From: Flavobacterium sp. 11
Lineage (GTDB): Bacteria; Bacteroidota; Bacteroidia; Flavobacteriales; Flavobacteriaceae
Direction of reading: 5' to 3'
DNA length: 64,000 nt
Assembly: GCF_002754315.1 (NCBI RefSeq)
Contig: NZ_PEFE01000001.1
Span: 806,001-870,000, forward strand
Under the pieces are notes generated by a model. It did no database searches, was not told where the DNA came from, and saw only the letters and a list, made by a program, of their open reading frames with translations. The translations under genes were made by a program, and so were the position numbers. Below are positions 17,553 to 26,427 of the stretch, piece after piece (within the stretch, counting starts at the first letter, position 1; every line of letters starts with the position of its first letter).

Positions 17553-18701
17553 ATGAAACAACTACTACTATTCTTATTCTTCTCTATTACAGCATTTTCA
17601 CAAAAAACCACCATACCATTCGATTCAAACGCTTTGGGCGAAAGCCGTGAAATCACAATTGGACTTCCGCCTTCTTTCGAAAAAAACCCAAATAAAAAGT
17701 ATCCTATACTTATTTTACTCGATGGCGATTACTTATTTGACCCATTTTATGGCGCTTTGAATTACGGTGCTTATTGGGATGATTTACCCGAAATGATTGT
17801 CGTTGGCATAAGCCAAAACAAAAATAACGAACGCTTTGACGACAGCACTTATGATGAAGCAGATGGAGTTCCTTCCGGAAAAGGAGCAAAATTCTTTGAG
17901 TTTATTGGCGCCGAGTTACTTCCTTATATCGAAAAAAAATACCCAGTTGCGCCATTCCGAATCATTGCAGGACACGACACTACGGCGGGATTTTTAAACT
18001 TTTTCTTGTACAAAGACAATCCTATATTCAATGGATATATTTCATTAAGCCCGGAACTGGCTCCTGAAATGGAAAATATCATTCCAGAAAAACTTTCGAA
18101 TATAAAACAACCTATTTTTTATTATCAATCCAATGGAGATGGCGATATAAAAAAAATTCAAGAGTCTATAAAAAAACTGGACGAAAACATAAAACAGGTT
18201 ACTAATCCTGAATTAAATTACAAGTTCGATAATTTTAAAGGCGCATCACACTATTCGCTTGTACTATACTCGATTCCAAATGCCTTATACCAATTTTTTG
18301 ACGCTTACAAGCCTATTTCATCTACTGAATACAGCGAAAAAATTGCTGTGTTGCAATCCGGTTATGTGGATTATTTGACCAATAAATATGCTGCTTTGTC
18401 CAAAAGTTTAGGTTTAAAAATCTCAATTCGTGTAAACGATTTCAAAGCCATTGAAGCGGCAATTCTAAAAAACAAAGCCTATCCTGAATTGGATAAATTA
18501 GCTGAAATTGCCAATAAAAATTATCCAAAGTCAATGCTTGCCGATTATGAATTGGGTTTAATGTATGAAAAAATGGGCGACCCGAAAAAAGCGGCAAAAC
18601 GCTATCAAAGTGCTTCCCAATTAGAGGAAATTGGCGACCTTACAAAAAACATGATGATGGAAAAATACGATGACATGACAAGCCAAACACCAAAAAAATA
18701 A
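17553..18701 (+). CDS. Exported alpha/beta-hydrolase-like (esterase D/IroE family) protein with altered nucleophile
   Basis: The 382-residue protein has a signal peptide (to FSQ, about 16) and an IroE/esterase-D-type fold: YPILILLDGDYLF, MIVVGI, then FRIIAGHDTTAGF and the late His in ASHYSLVLYS. At the nucleophile elbow, where family enzymes have GHSxGG, this protein has Gly-His-Asp142-Thr-Thr-Ala. The Ser nucleophile is therefore missing, unless a Thr serves instead. The last about 80 residues look TPR-like (LADYELGLMYEKMGDPKKAAKRY is split over a helix pair). Its stop overlaps the radA start by 1 nt. Confidence 0.75.
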   Translation: MKQLLLFLFFSITAFSQKTTIPFDSNALGESREITIGLPPSFEKNPNKKYPILILLDGDYLFDPFYGALNYGAYWDDLPEMIVVGISQNKNNERFDDSTYDEADGVPSGKGAKFFEFIGAELLPYIEKKYPVAPFRIIAGHDTTAGFLNFFLYKDNPIFNGYISLSPELAPEMENIIPEKLSNIKQPIFYYQSNGDGDIKKIQESIKKLDENIKQVTNPELNYKFDNFKGASHYSLVLYSIPNALYQFFDAYKPISSTEYSEKIAVLQSGYVDYLTNKYAALSKSLGLKISIRVNDFKAIEAAILKNKAYPELDKLAEIANKNYPKSMLADYELGLMYEKMGDPKKAAKRYQSASQLEEIGDLTKNMMMEKYDDMTSQTPKK

Positions 18702-20062
18702 TGTCGAAAGTAAAAACAACTTTTTTTTGCCAAAACTGTGGCGCACAATATGCAAAATGGCAAGGACAATGCAATTCTTGTAAAGAATGGAATACCATTG
18801 CGGAAGAAATTATCCAAAAACAGGAAAAAACAGCTTGGAAAAGCGAAACTACTACCAACAGTAAAGCACCGAAACCGTTACGAATAGACGAAATTGATTC
18901 GGCTCAGGAAATTCGAATGGACACCACTGATGCGGAACTTAATCGCGTATTGGGTGGCGGAATCGTTCCTGGTTCCTTGATTCTTTTGGGTGGCGAGCCC
19001 GGCATTGGAAAAAGCACGCTTTTACTTCAAATATCCTTAAAGTTACCCTACAAAACTTTATATGTTTCGGGCGAAGAAAGTCAGAAACAAATAAAAATGC
19101 GTGCCGAAAGAATCACGCCAAGCGGTGACAATTGCTATATTCTTACCGAAACCAAAACCCAAAATATCTTCAAGCAAATTGAAGCCATTGAACCGGAAAT
19201 CGTGATTATCGATTCCATTCAAACCTTGCATACGGATTATATTGAATCCACTCCCGGCAGTATTTCTCAAATTAGAGAAACCACCGCTGAACTGATCAAG
19301 TTTGCCAAAGAAACCAATATTCCCGTGATTCTGATTGGTCATATTACAAAAGACGGAAACATTGCAGGACCAAAAATCCTGGAACACATGGTGGACACGG
19401 TTTTACAGTTTGAAGGCGACAGAAACCACGTATACCGCATTTTACGTTCGTTAAAAAACCGTTTTGGTTCCACTGCCGAAATTGGTATTTATGAAATGCT
19501 AGGCAATGGTTTGCGAGAAGTTTCGAATCCATCCGAAATATTGATTTCACACAAAGATGAAGAATTATCCGGAACTGCAATTGCGTCAACATTAGAAGGC
19601 ATGCGCCCGTTGATGATTGAAATCCAAGCCTTGGTAAGCACCGCCGTTTACGGAACACCGCAACGCAGCACAACGGGTTATAATGCGAAAAGGCTCAATA
19701 TGATTCTGGCCGTTTTAGAGAAAAGAGCCGGTTTCAGGCTTGGTGCCAAAGATGTTTTCCTGAACGTGACGGGAGGAATTTCAGTAGATGATCCGGCGAT
19801 AGATTTGGCTGTTGTAGCCGCCATTTTATCCTCGAATGAAGATATTGCAGTCAATAAAGATTTTTGCTTTGCAGGCGAAGTGGGACTTTCAGGCGAAATA
19901 CGTCCAGTAAACCGCGTGGACCAACGCATTCAGGAAGCGGAGAAACTAGGTTTTTCGACCATTTTTGTATCCAAATACAATAAAATTGCATTGAAAAATA
20001 CCGGAATCAAAATTCGATTGGTAGCCAAAATTGAAGATGTGGCGAGTGAACTATTTGGATAA
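18701..20062 (+). CDS. radA: DNA repair protein RadA
   Basis: The 453-residue RecA-like branch-migration ATPase helps process recombination intermediates. It shows the N-terminal C4 zinc finger (Cys10, 13, 24, 27), the P-loop GEPGIGKST (98-106), the RadA-specific KNRFG motif, and a C-terminal Lon-like domain. It starts on the last base of the upstream hydrolase-like stop codon (TAATG), so translation is coupled. A carboxylesterase gene follows after 35 bp. Confidence 0.96.
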   Translation: MSKVKTTFFCQNCGAQYAKWQGQCNSCKEWNTIAEEIIQKQEKTAWKSETTTNSKAPKPLRIDEIDSAQEIRMDTTDAELNRVLGGGIVPGSLILLGGEPGIGKSTLLLQISLKLPYKTLYVSGEESQKQIKMRAERITPSGDNCYILTETKTQNIFKQIEAIEPEIVIIDSIQTLHTDYIESTPGSISQIRETTAELIKFAKETNIPVILIGHITKDGNIAGPKILEHMVDTVLQFEGDRNHVYRILRSLKNRFGSTAEIGIYEMLGNGLREVSNPSEILISHKDEELSGTAIASTLEGMRPLMIEIQALVSTAVYGTPQRSTTGYNAKRLNMILAVLEKRAGFRLGAKDVFLNVTGGISVDDPAIDLAVVAAILSSNEDIAVNKDFCFAGEVGLSGEIRPVNRVDQRIQEAEKLGFSTIFVSKYNKIALKNTGIKIRLVAKIEDVASELFG

Positions 20063-20097
20063 ATATAGTATCAAAAAAACAAATAAAATAATACACT

Positions 20098-21741
20098 ATG
20101 AATCTAAAAACAAACTGTATCGGAATACTGCTGTTGCTCATTCCTTTCTTTTCGGAAGCGCAACAAGCCGAAAATCAAAATGCTTTCCCCGTTCAACTCA
20201 CTATTGCTAACGGAACTATTGAAGGAGAATTTGACATAAAGACAAACATTCAAAGTTTTAAAGGAATTCCGTTTGCACAACCACCAGTAGGTGATTTACG
20301 ATGGAAAGCGCCTCAACCTTTAACCAATTGGACTGGAGTAAAACAAACCAAAAAATTTGGACCACGAGCCATTCAATCTAATGTTTTTGGCGATATGGGT
20401 TTTAGAAGTGATGGCATGAGCGAAGATTGTTTGTACCTGAACGTTTGGTCTCCTGCTAAATCTGCCAATGAAAAATTACCGGTTTTAGTGTATTTCTACG
20501 GTGGTGGTTTTGCTGCAGGCGATGGCTCAGAAAGTCGTTATGATGGTGAGAATATGGCAAAAAAAGGAATAGTAACCCTAACAGTAAATTATAGATTAGG
20601 GATTTGGGGATTTTTCTCCCATCCGGAATTAACCAAAGAATCACCGAATCGTGCATCTGGAAACTACGGATTATTAGATCAAAATGCCGCATTAAAATGG
20701 GTTCAAGCTAATATTTCAAAATTCGGAGGTGACCCAAAACGCGTAACTATTGCAGGAGAATCAGCGGGTTCTATTGCCGTAAGTGCACAAATGGCTTCTC
20801 CTTTATCAAAAGGACTTATTGCAGGAGCTATTGGCGAAAGCGGTGGTTCTATATTCCCAACATTAGCACCCGTTCCTTTGGCCGAAGCCGAAAAAACAGG
20901 CCTTGAATATGCCCAAAAAATCGGAGCAACTTCCTTAAAAAATCTTCGTGAAATGTCTACGTTAGAACTTTACCAAAAATCGTTAGGAAGCAGTTTAGGC
21001 GTTTTTAAAACTACCATTGACGGTTATTTTTCAACCAAAACACTACCTGAAACTTTTGAAGCCAAACAACAAGCTATGATTCCTTTATTATTAGGATGGA
21101 ACTCCGAAGAAATGACTTACAGAGCATTGACAGCCGGAAAAGACATCAGTAATGAAACCTATATTCAAAAAGTAAAAGAATTGTATGGCAAAAAAGCCGA
21201 TGAAGTATTGAAATTATATCCAACAGGAACTCTGGAAGTAACAGAGCAATCTGCCACCGATTTATCGGGTGACCGTTTTATCGCCTACAGCACCTGGAAA
21301 TGGTTTGATTTGCATCGAAAAAACAGCACACAACCAGTATACCGCTATTATTACACACATCCCAGACCAGAAATGCGAGACAATAGTCTTGAAGCTGGCC
21401 TTGCTGGCGGTGTCATCAAAAAGAATTCAAACACTCCAAAAGCACCAATACCAAAAGGAGCAGTACACTCTGCCGAAATCGAATATGCAATGGGTAATTT
21501 AGCCGGAAATAAAGACTATGCCTGGACAGAATCTGATTATGCAGTTTCAGAAACGATGCTGAATTATTTTGCCAACTTTATTAAAACTGGAAATCCAAAT
21601 GGTGATAAGCTTCCGGTTTGGCCAATGGCAAAAAATGAAGAAAAACCCGAAATCATGATTATCGATTTAGCCTCAAAATCAGTACGAGCAGAGAACGACG
21701 CCCGTTACTTATTTTTAGACAAAGAATATTCGAAAAAATAA
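20098..21741 (+). CDS. Exported type-B carboxylesterase
   Basis: The 547-residue protein has a signal peptide (to SEAQ, about 21) and the carboxylesterase type-B fold. Diagnostic features are FKGIPFAQPPVGDLRWK, the SEDCLYLNVW block, the oxyanion YGGGF, the nucleophile elbow GESAGS, the acid in GWNSEEM and the His in KGAVHSAEIEY. All three catalytic residues are present. It hydrolyses carboxylic esters outside the cytoplasm; substrate is not known. It lies 35 bp after radA. Confidence 0.93.
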   Translation: MNLKTNCIGILLLLIPFFSEAQQAENQNAFPVQLTIANGTIEGEFDIKTNIQSFKGIPFAQPPVGDLRWKAPQPLTNWTGVKQTKKFGPRAIQSNVFGDMGFRSDGMSEDCLYLNVWSPAKSANEKLPVLVYFYGGGFAAGDGSESRYDGENMAKKGIVTLTVNYRLGIWGFFSHPELTKESPNRASGNYGLLDQNAALKWVQANISKFGGDPKRVTIAGESAGSIAVSAQMASPLSKGLIAGAIGESGGSIFPTLAPVPLAEAEKTGLEYAQKIGATSLKNLREMSTLELYQKSLGSSLGVFKTTIDGYFSTKTLPETFEAKQQAMIPLLLGWNSEEMTYRALTAGKDISNETYIQKVKELYGKKADEVLKLYPTGTLEVTEQSATDLSGDRFIAYSTWKWFDLHRKNSTQPVYRYYYTHPRPEMRDNSLEAGLAGGVIKKNSNTPKAPIPKGAVHSAEIEYAMGNLAGNKDYAWTESDYAVSETMLNYFANFIKTGNPNGDKLPVWPMAKNEEKPEIMIIDLASKSVRAENDARYLFLDKEYSKK

Positions 21742-21756
21742 TTTTTCTACCGCTGC

Positions 21757-21797
21757 AAAAAAGAGGAAGTCACTAAAAAAGGCTTCCTCTTTTTTTG
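21757..21797 (+). terminator. Terminator after carboxylesterase gene
   Basis: AAAGAGGAAG and CTTCCTCTTT arms followed by a T-run close the esterase-radA-carboxylesterase unit. Confidence 0.8.
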
Positions 21798-21890
21798 TTA
21801 AAAACTGGAAATCAAATAATTATATTTTTGTTTATTTCACGTTTATTTCAATTAAAAAGAAAAAGCAGCAAAGGAATTCATTATTTTTCG

Positions 21891-21898
21891 TAACTTTA
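21891..21898 (+). promoter_or_regulatory. Probable -7 element for the 21927 gene
   Basis: TAACTTTA differs from TAnnTTTG only in the last base and lies 29 bp before the start codon. Confidence 0.45.
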
Positions 21899-21926
21899 TG
21901 TTTAACAATACTTTACGAAAATAAAA

Positions 21927-22331
21927 ATGAAACCTTCTCACCAAACTATGACTCATTTATATGAACACTTAGGCAAAGTGTTCTATTCTATTGCGGCCAT
22001 AGACAAAACCATTCGTACAGAAGAAATCAACAAACTGAAACAAATAATAAAGACCGAATGGCTTCCGCTGGAAAACAGTTTTAATGAATTTGGCGACGAT
22101 ACCGCTTATGAAATTGAGATTGTTTTTGACTGGCTTGTCGCCAATGAATGGGAATTAGAACAAGTGTTTCCCGACTTTAAAATTTTCAGAGCAGAACACC
22201 CACACTTATTCACTCAGGAAATTAATGCCTTAATTCTAAAAACTGCCAACGCTATAGCTTCTTCATTTTCAGGAAAAAATAAATCAGAACACGTTCTAAT
22301 AAGTCAACTAAGCGCGATTCTGTTGCAATAA
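21927..22331 (+). CDS. Small soluble protein, unrecognised (possibly TerB-like helical)
   Basis: The 134-residue protein is all-helical by composition, without signal or membrane segment. The start IAAIDKTIRTEEINKLKQII has the spacing of the first helices of TerB/tellurite-resistance-like proteins, but the match is weak. It contains two acidic/Trp segments (FGDDTAYEIEIVFDWLVANEW). It lies 43 bp before another small protein on the same strand and probably shares its transcript. Function unknown. Confidence 0.55.
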   Translation: MKPSHQTMTHLYEHLGKVFYSIAAIDKTIRTEEINKLKQIIKTEWLPLENSFNEFGDDTAYEIEIVFDWLVANEWELEQVFPDFKIFRAEHPHLFTQEINALILKTANAIASSFSGKNKSEHVLISQLSAILLQ

Positions 22332-22374
22332 AAACAGCAAAAAACAATCTATTTTAATTTAAAATATCAAAGAC

Positions 22375-22809
22375 ATGAAAAGACAAACTGGCATTTGGAT
22401 AGACTCCTCAAAAGCAATAATTGTTGCTCTTGATGGTGATACAGAAAAAATTACCGAAATAGATTCTGAGGTTGAAAACAGCGTACATCATAATGACGAA
22501 GGTAATAAAGGAACTTTCTCAGGAGTTCATCATGGCAATAGCGACAAAAAATTTGACGACCGAAAAAAACAAGAGCTGGATTATTTTATAAAATCAGTGC
22601 TGTCTTATGTCAAAAAATCGGATGAACTTATTGTTTTTGGTCCGGCGCAAACCAAAACTAAACTGGAACAAAAATTAATGACGGATCATTTAATTGAACC
22701 CGGAAAACTAAAAGCCGTAGAAACAGCTGATAAAATGACCTTAAACCAGATTGTGGAAAAAGTAAGACGCTTTTACAACCCTTTTGAATATAAAGAACCA
22801 AAACCCTAA
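22375..22809 (+). CDS. Small protein resembling eRF1-domain-like (baeRF-type) family
   Basis: The 144-residue protein starts RQTGIWIDSSKAIIVAL, then has a charged His/Asp-rich middle, and ends with LIVFGPAQTKTKLEQKL and ETADKMTLNQIVEKVR. This GIWID/FGP-x-x-x-K-x-x-L/TADKMT pattern is one I associate with eRF1 domain-like (host-attachment/baeRF-type) small proteins in Bacteroidota. The assignment rests on memory of the pattern, not a search. No signal peptide. It pairs with the preceding small gene and is closed by a terminator. Confidence 0.6.
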   Translation: MKRQTGIWIDSSKAIIVALDGDTEKITEIDSEVENSVHHNDEGNKGTFSGVHHGNSDKKFDDRKKQELDYFIKSVLSYVKKSDELIVFGPAQTKTKLEQKLMTDHLIEPGKLKAVETADKMTLNQIVEKVRRFYNPFEYKEPKP

Positions 22810-22837
22810 AGCAAATTTAGCTGCTACACAATAATTT

Positions 22838-22871
22838 AAAAACTACAACGCTTTATGGTTGTAGTTTTTTT
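22838..22871 (+). terminator. Terminator after 22375 gene
   Basis: AAAACTACAAC and GTTGTAGTTTT arms around GCTTTATG, followed by T-run. Confidence 0.85.
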
Positions 22872-23008
22872 ATTTAAAAAATCATTTTCCCCAATCAATA
22901 TTCTAAAGAAAACCATAAAAATCTTTCCCTTAGTATTATTTTCCTTTTCTTTATGGCCGAGATTCCAAACGCATTGTATTTTAGATTGTATTACTTATTA
23001 AACTGTTT

Positions 23009-24976
23009 ATGAAAACCGGAAAACAAAAATTAATTCTAGCAGCAAAAATACTTTTTGTGTTATTTGTCACTTTAATTATTGCTTTTTATATCTTTCGAGA
23101 TGCCGTTTTACAACAAACAATAGCAAAAGTTTCCAATGAAATGGAAGTGGATTACAACAGCTCTTTTACGGTAAAAAAAGCTTCCTTTGACGGATTATCT
23201 GGTTTGAATCTTACCGAAATAATACTGGTTCCAAAAAACAGAGACACGCTTTTTAAAATCCAAAAACTAAAAACCAGCGTCAATTTATGGCATCTCATAA
23301 CGGGAGATGTTCAACTTGGAACTTTAGAAGTCCAGAACGGTTTTGTCCAGTTAGTAAAAAAAGGAAAATTGAGGAATTTTGATGCTTTTCTAAAAAAAGA
23401 CAACCAAACGGAAATAAGCGACGAGAAAAGAGATTACGCACAGTTTGCCTACAGAATAATCTCAAAAGCACTGAATTTAGTCCCTACGGATATGATCTTG
23501 GACAATCTTTCTTTTCGACTCAATGATAACGGAAAAAAAGCAACCATTAATTTCCAAAAACTGCGATTGGTCAATAAACAACTCGAAACTTCAATAAAAG
23601 TTCAAACCAATACCATTTCACAACGATGGAGAATCAAAGGATTTGCCGATCCAAGAAATAAAAAAGCCGATATCCGTTTCGTCAATATTGATACTGGTGC
23701 CATCAAAATGCCCTATTTAGACGAACGTTTCAACCTGAAATCAAGCTTTGACTCTATTCGATTAAATATTCAAAACATAGATAGAGATGGCGACGAATTG
23801 CATATTGATGGCTTTATGGCTATTGCCAATTTAAAACTCAACCACCCGAAAATTGCCAGCAAAGATGTTATTCTTAAGAATGCCAAATTTGACTATCGAT
23901 TCTTATTGGGTTCTGATTTTATTTCGATTGACAGCAGCTCAACAGTTCAGTTGAACAAGATAAAATTTAATCCTTACGTAGCTTACGAAACGGAGAAAGA
24001 TACGATTTACAAACTCAAGGTAATCATTCCAAAAATGAAAGCGCAGGACTTTATCACCTCGCTACCTGACGGTTTATTCACCCACTTTCAAGGAATGGAA
24101 GCGAGCGGTACTTTTGATTACAAATTGGATTTTGCCTTCAACCAAAACAAACCGAATCAACTGGTTTTTGACAGTAAATTGAAGAAAGAAAATCTGAAAA
24201 TCACAAAATACGGAGAAGCCAATCTCAACAAACTCAATGGAGAATTTGTGTATCGCGCACTTATAAAAAATGTGTTGCAACGTCCGATTTTGGTTGGTTC
24301 TGCCAATCCAAATTATACGCCATTAGATCAAATTTCACCGTATTTAAGAAAATCCGTTTTAACTACAGAAGATCCTTCTTTCTTTTCGCATCGTGGTTTT
24401 ATCAGCGAAGCTTTCAAACAATCCATCGTCAAAAACATAAGAACCAAAAAATTCTCCCGTGGCGCCAGCACGATCAGCATGCAATTAGTAAAGAATGCTT
24501 TTCTGAGTCGAGAGAAAACCGTATCCCGCAAACTGGAGGAAATTTTATTGGTTTACATTCTGGAAAATAACCGAATTGTGAGCAAGGAACGCATGCTCGA
24601 AGTGTATTTTAATATTATCGAATGGGGTCCAAATGTATATGGAATTGGTGAAGCAAGTCAGTTTTATTTCCAAAAAATACCTTCGGAATTATCGCTTAAC
24701 GAATGCTTATATCTCGCCCGAATTATTCCAAGTCCCAAGAAATTCATGTACCAGTTCAACGATCAAGGGATGTTGAAAGATTTTGCTGTAAAACAAGAAT
24801 CTTTTCTAACAAATATTATGTTTCGAAGAGGACTTTTGACGCCAGAAGACACTATTTACAAATCCTTACCCATACTAATTTCAGGACCTGCACGATCTTT
24901 TATCAAATTCAAAGTACAAGATTCAACGCAAATAAAAGTGGATTCTTTATCCTTTGATGAGGAATTTGATCTTTAA
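23009..24976 (+). CDS. Membrane-anchored peptidoglycan glycosyltransferase (GT51) with long AsmA-like N-terminal region
   Basis: The 655-residue protein has one N-terminal membrane helix (about 9-27). A beta-rich periplasmic region of roughly 390 residues follows, AsmA-like in pattern (FTVKKASFDGLSGLNLTEI, repeated 20-30 residue strand units). The GT51 transglycosylase domain comes next (about 425-600). GT51 motifs are present: TTEDPSFFSHRG with catalytic Glu454, RGASTISMQLVKN, and RKLEEILLVYILE. No penicillin-binding transpeptidase domain follows. It should polymerise lipid II glycan strands, and the N-terminal domain is an unusual partner. It stands alone between terminators. Confidence 0.85.
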   Translation: MKTGKQKLILAAKILFVLFVTLIIAFYIFRDAVLQQTIAKVSNEMEVDYNSSFTVKKASFDGLSGLNLTEIILVPKNRDTLFKIQKLKTSVNLWHLITGDVQLGTLEVQNGFVQLVKKGKLRNFDAFLKKDNQTEISDEKRDYAQFAYRIISKALNLVPTDMILDNLSFRLNDNGKKATINFQKLRLVNKQLETSIKVQTNTISQRWRIKGFADPRNKKADIRFVNIDTGAIKMPYLDERFNLKSSFDSIRLNIQNIDRDGDELHIDGFMAIANLKLNHPKIASKDVILKNAKFDYRFLLGSDFISIDSSSTVQLNKIKFNPYVAYETEKDTIYKLKVIIPKMKAQDFITSLPDGLFTHFQGMEASGTFDYKLDFAFNQNKPNQLVFDSKLKKENLKITKYGEANLNKLNGEFVYRALIKNVLQRPILVGSANPNYTPLDQISPYLRKSVLTTEDPSFFSHRGFISEAFKQSIVKNIRTKKFSRGASTISMQLVKNAFLSREKTVSRKLEEILLVYILENNRIVSKERMLEVYFNIIEWGPNVYGIGEASQFYFQKIPSELSLNECLYLARIIPSPKKFMYQFNDQGMLKDFAVKQESFLTNIMFRRGLLTPEDTIYKSLPILISGPARSFIKFKVQDSTQIKVDSLSFDEEFDL

Positions 24977-24984
24977 TTAAAAAC

Positions 24985-25019
24985 AACCCTATCAGAGTTT
25001 TGAACTCTGATAGGGTTTA
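24985..25019. terminator. Bidirectional terminator between GT51 gene and tas-like gene
   Basis: A perfect 15-bp stem (AACCCTATCAGAGTT with its complement) around TTG, between two convergent genes. Confidence 0.8.
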
Positions 25020-25024
25020 TTACT

Positions 25025-26062
25025 TTACGGTGCCGGATCAGGAATCACGGCTTGCACTTCATCAATTGCTTTTAGAATTTCATCCGAAAGCGACACTTGA
25101 ATCGTATCAATATTTTCTTTTAATTGTTCCAATGTTGTCGCACCAATAATCGTGCTGGTTACAAACGGCTGTTGTTCTATAAATGCCAAAGACAATTCCG
25201 TTAAAGTCAGTCCGTTTTTCTTGGCGATTTCCTGATACAATCTTGTAGCCTCAGTACATTGTGCGCTGTTGTATCTGGAATACTGCGGAAACAACTTAAT
25301 TCTGGCATTTGGATGCGCTTCACCAGTAAGGAATTTACCGGACAAAACCCCAAAAGCCATCGGCGAATACGCCAATAAACCCACATTTTCTCTCAGGCAA
25401 ACTTCGGCCGAACCGTTTTCAAAAAGTCTGTTCAATAACGAATATGGATTTTGAATCGTTTTTACTCTTGGCAGATTGTTGTATTTACTTTCCTCCAGAA
25501 AACGCATGATTCCCCAAGGATTTTCATTTGAAAGTCCGATGTGTTTAATTTTTCCTTCTTTGATAAAACCGTCCAATGTTTCCAATACATTGTGAATGTT
25601 ATCTTCCCAAGCATCATCCTGCACTTTGAAACCGCGTTGTCCAAAACAATTGGTTTTGCGTTCCGGCCAATGCAATTGATATACATCTATATAATCCGTT
25701 TGCAAGCGTTTTAAACTATTATCCAATGCAAACTTGATACTGGCTGGTGAGAAATCTAATTTCTCTCTCATGTAGCCAAAATTAGGACTGGGTCCGGCAA
25801 TTTTAGAAGCCAAAACTATTTCTTCTCTTTTTCCTGTTTTTTTAAACCAGGTTCCAAGGATTTTTTCTGTACTTCCATAAGTTTCCTGACGCGCTGGAAC
25901 CGAATACATTTCGGCAGTGTCAAAGAAATTGACTCCGTTTTCTAAAACATAATCCATTTGGGCATGACCATCAGCTTCCGTATTTTGTTGCCCAAAAGTC
26001 ATGGTTCCAAGGCAAATTTTGCTGACTTTTATATCAGTATTGGGTAAAGTAGTGTATTTCAT
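25025..26062 (-). CDS. tas: Aldo/keto reductase, Tas-like
   Basis: The 345-residue NADPH-dependent oxidoreductase aligns throughout with E. coli Tas as I remember it: GTMTFGQQNTEADGHAQ, AEMYSVPARQETYGSTE, YQLHWPERKTNCFGQ, TIQNPYSLLNR and the end AVIPDPAP. Catalytic Asp (FFDTAEMY), Tyr, Lys (LASKIAG) and His (QLHW) are all there. It reduces carbonyl compounds in the cytoplasm; the physiological substrate is not settled. It stands alone. Confidence 0.9.
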   Translation of the reverse strand: MKYTTLPNTDIKVSKICLGTMTFGQQNTEADGHAQMDYVLENGVNFFDTAEMYSVPARQETYGSTEKILGTWFKKTGKREEIVLASKIAGPSPNFGYMREKLDFSPASIKFALDNSLKRLQTDYIDVYQLHWPERKTNCFGQRGFKVQDDAWEDNIHNVLETLDGFIKEGKIKHIGLSNENPWGIMRFLEESKYNNLPRVKTIQNPYSLLNRLFENGSAEVCLRENVGLLAYSPMAFGVLSGKFLTGEAHPNARIKLFPQYSRYNSAQCTEATRLYQEIAKKNGLTLTELSLAFIEQQPFVTSTIIGATTLEQLKENIDTIQVSLSDEILKAIDEVQAVIPDPAP

Positions 26063-26187
26063 TTTTAAGGAAATTGTATTTTATTTTTCGAAAACAAAGA
26101 TAAAATTAGTTTGTGGTTTAAATTTACAGTTAACAGAAAATTGAGAAACGTTTATTTATAACTAAACGGGATATTTAAAAAAATATA

Positions 26188-26256
26188 ACCGCTAATTCGC
26201 CAATCGAAACCTTCCATCGAAAGATGAAATTAGCAGATTTGCGAATAAGAAAGGTT
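26188..26256. repeat. Nested intergenic hairpin capped by a GAAA tetraloop
   Basis: CTAATTCGCCAATC (26192-26205) pairs with GATTTGCGAATAAG (26236-26249), 12 of 14. Inside lies CATC-GAAA-GATG (26215-26226), and AACCTT/AAGGTT words flank it. It adjoins a second hairpin at 26266. Confidence 0.55.
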
Positions 26257-26265
26257 CTTTTTTTA

Positions 26266-26326
26266 ACCATTAAGAAATTAAGTTTCATTAAGGATCAAAA
26301 CTTAATTTTCTTAATTTCTTAATGGT
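26266..26326. repeat. Word-reiterated intergenic hairpin (TTAAG/CTTAA words)
   Basis: A perfect 17-bp arm pair (26266-26282 and 26310-26326, ACCATTAAGAAATTAAG and complement). The loop is itself made of further CATTAAG/CTTAAT copies. It lies between the tas promoter side and the OmpA-lipoprotein terminator. Confidence 0.75.
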
Positions 26327-26373
26327 GAAACTTAAAAACACTAGACGCTTTACAATACGTCTCGTAGAAAACA

Positions 26374-26408
26374 AAAAAGGCTCAAAGTAAAAAACTCTGA
26401 ACCTTTCT
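26374..26408 (-). terminator. Terminator after OmpA-type lipoprotein gene
   Basis: On the minus strand, AAAGGTTCAGAGT pairs with ACTTTGAGCCTTT through two G-U pairs and runs into T6. Confidence 0.7.
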
Positions 26409-26427
26409 GTCTTTAACACTTTGAACC

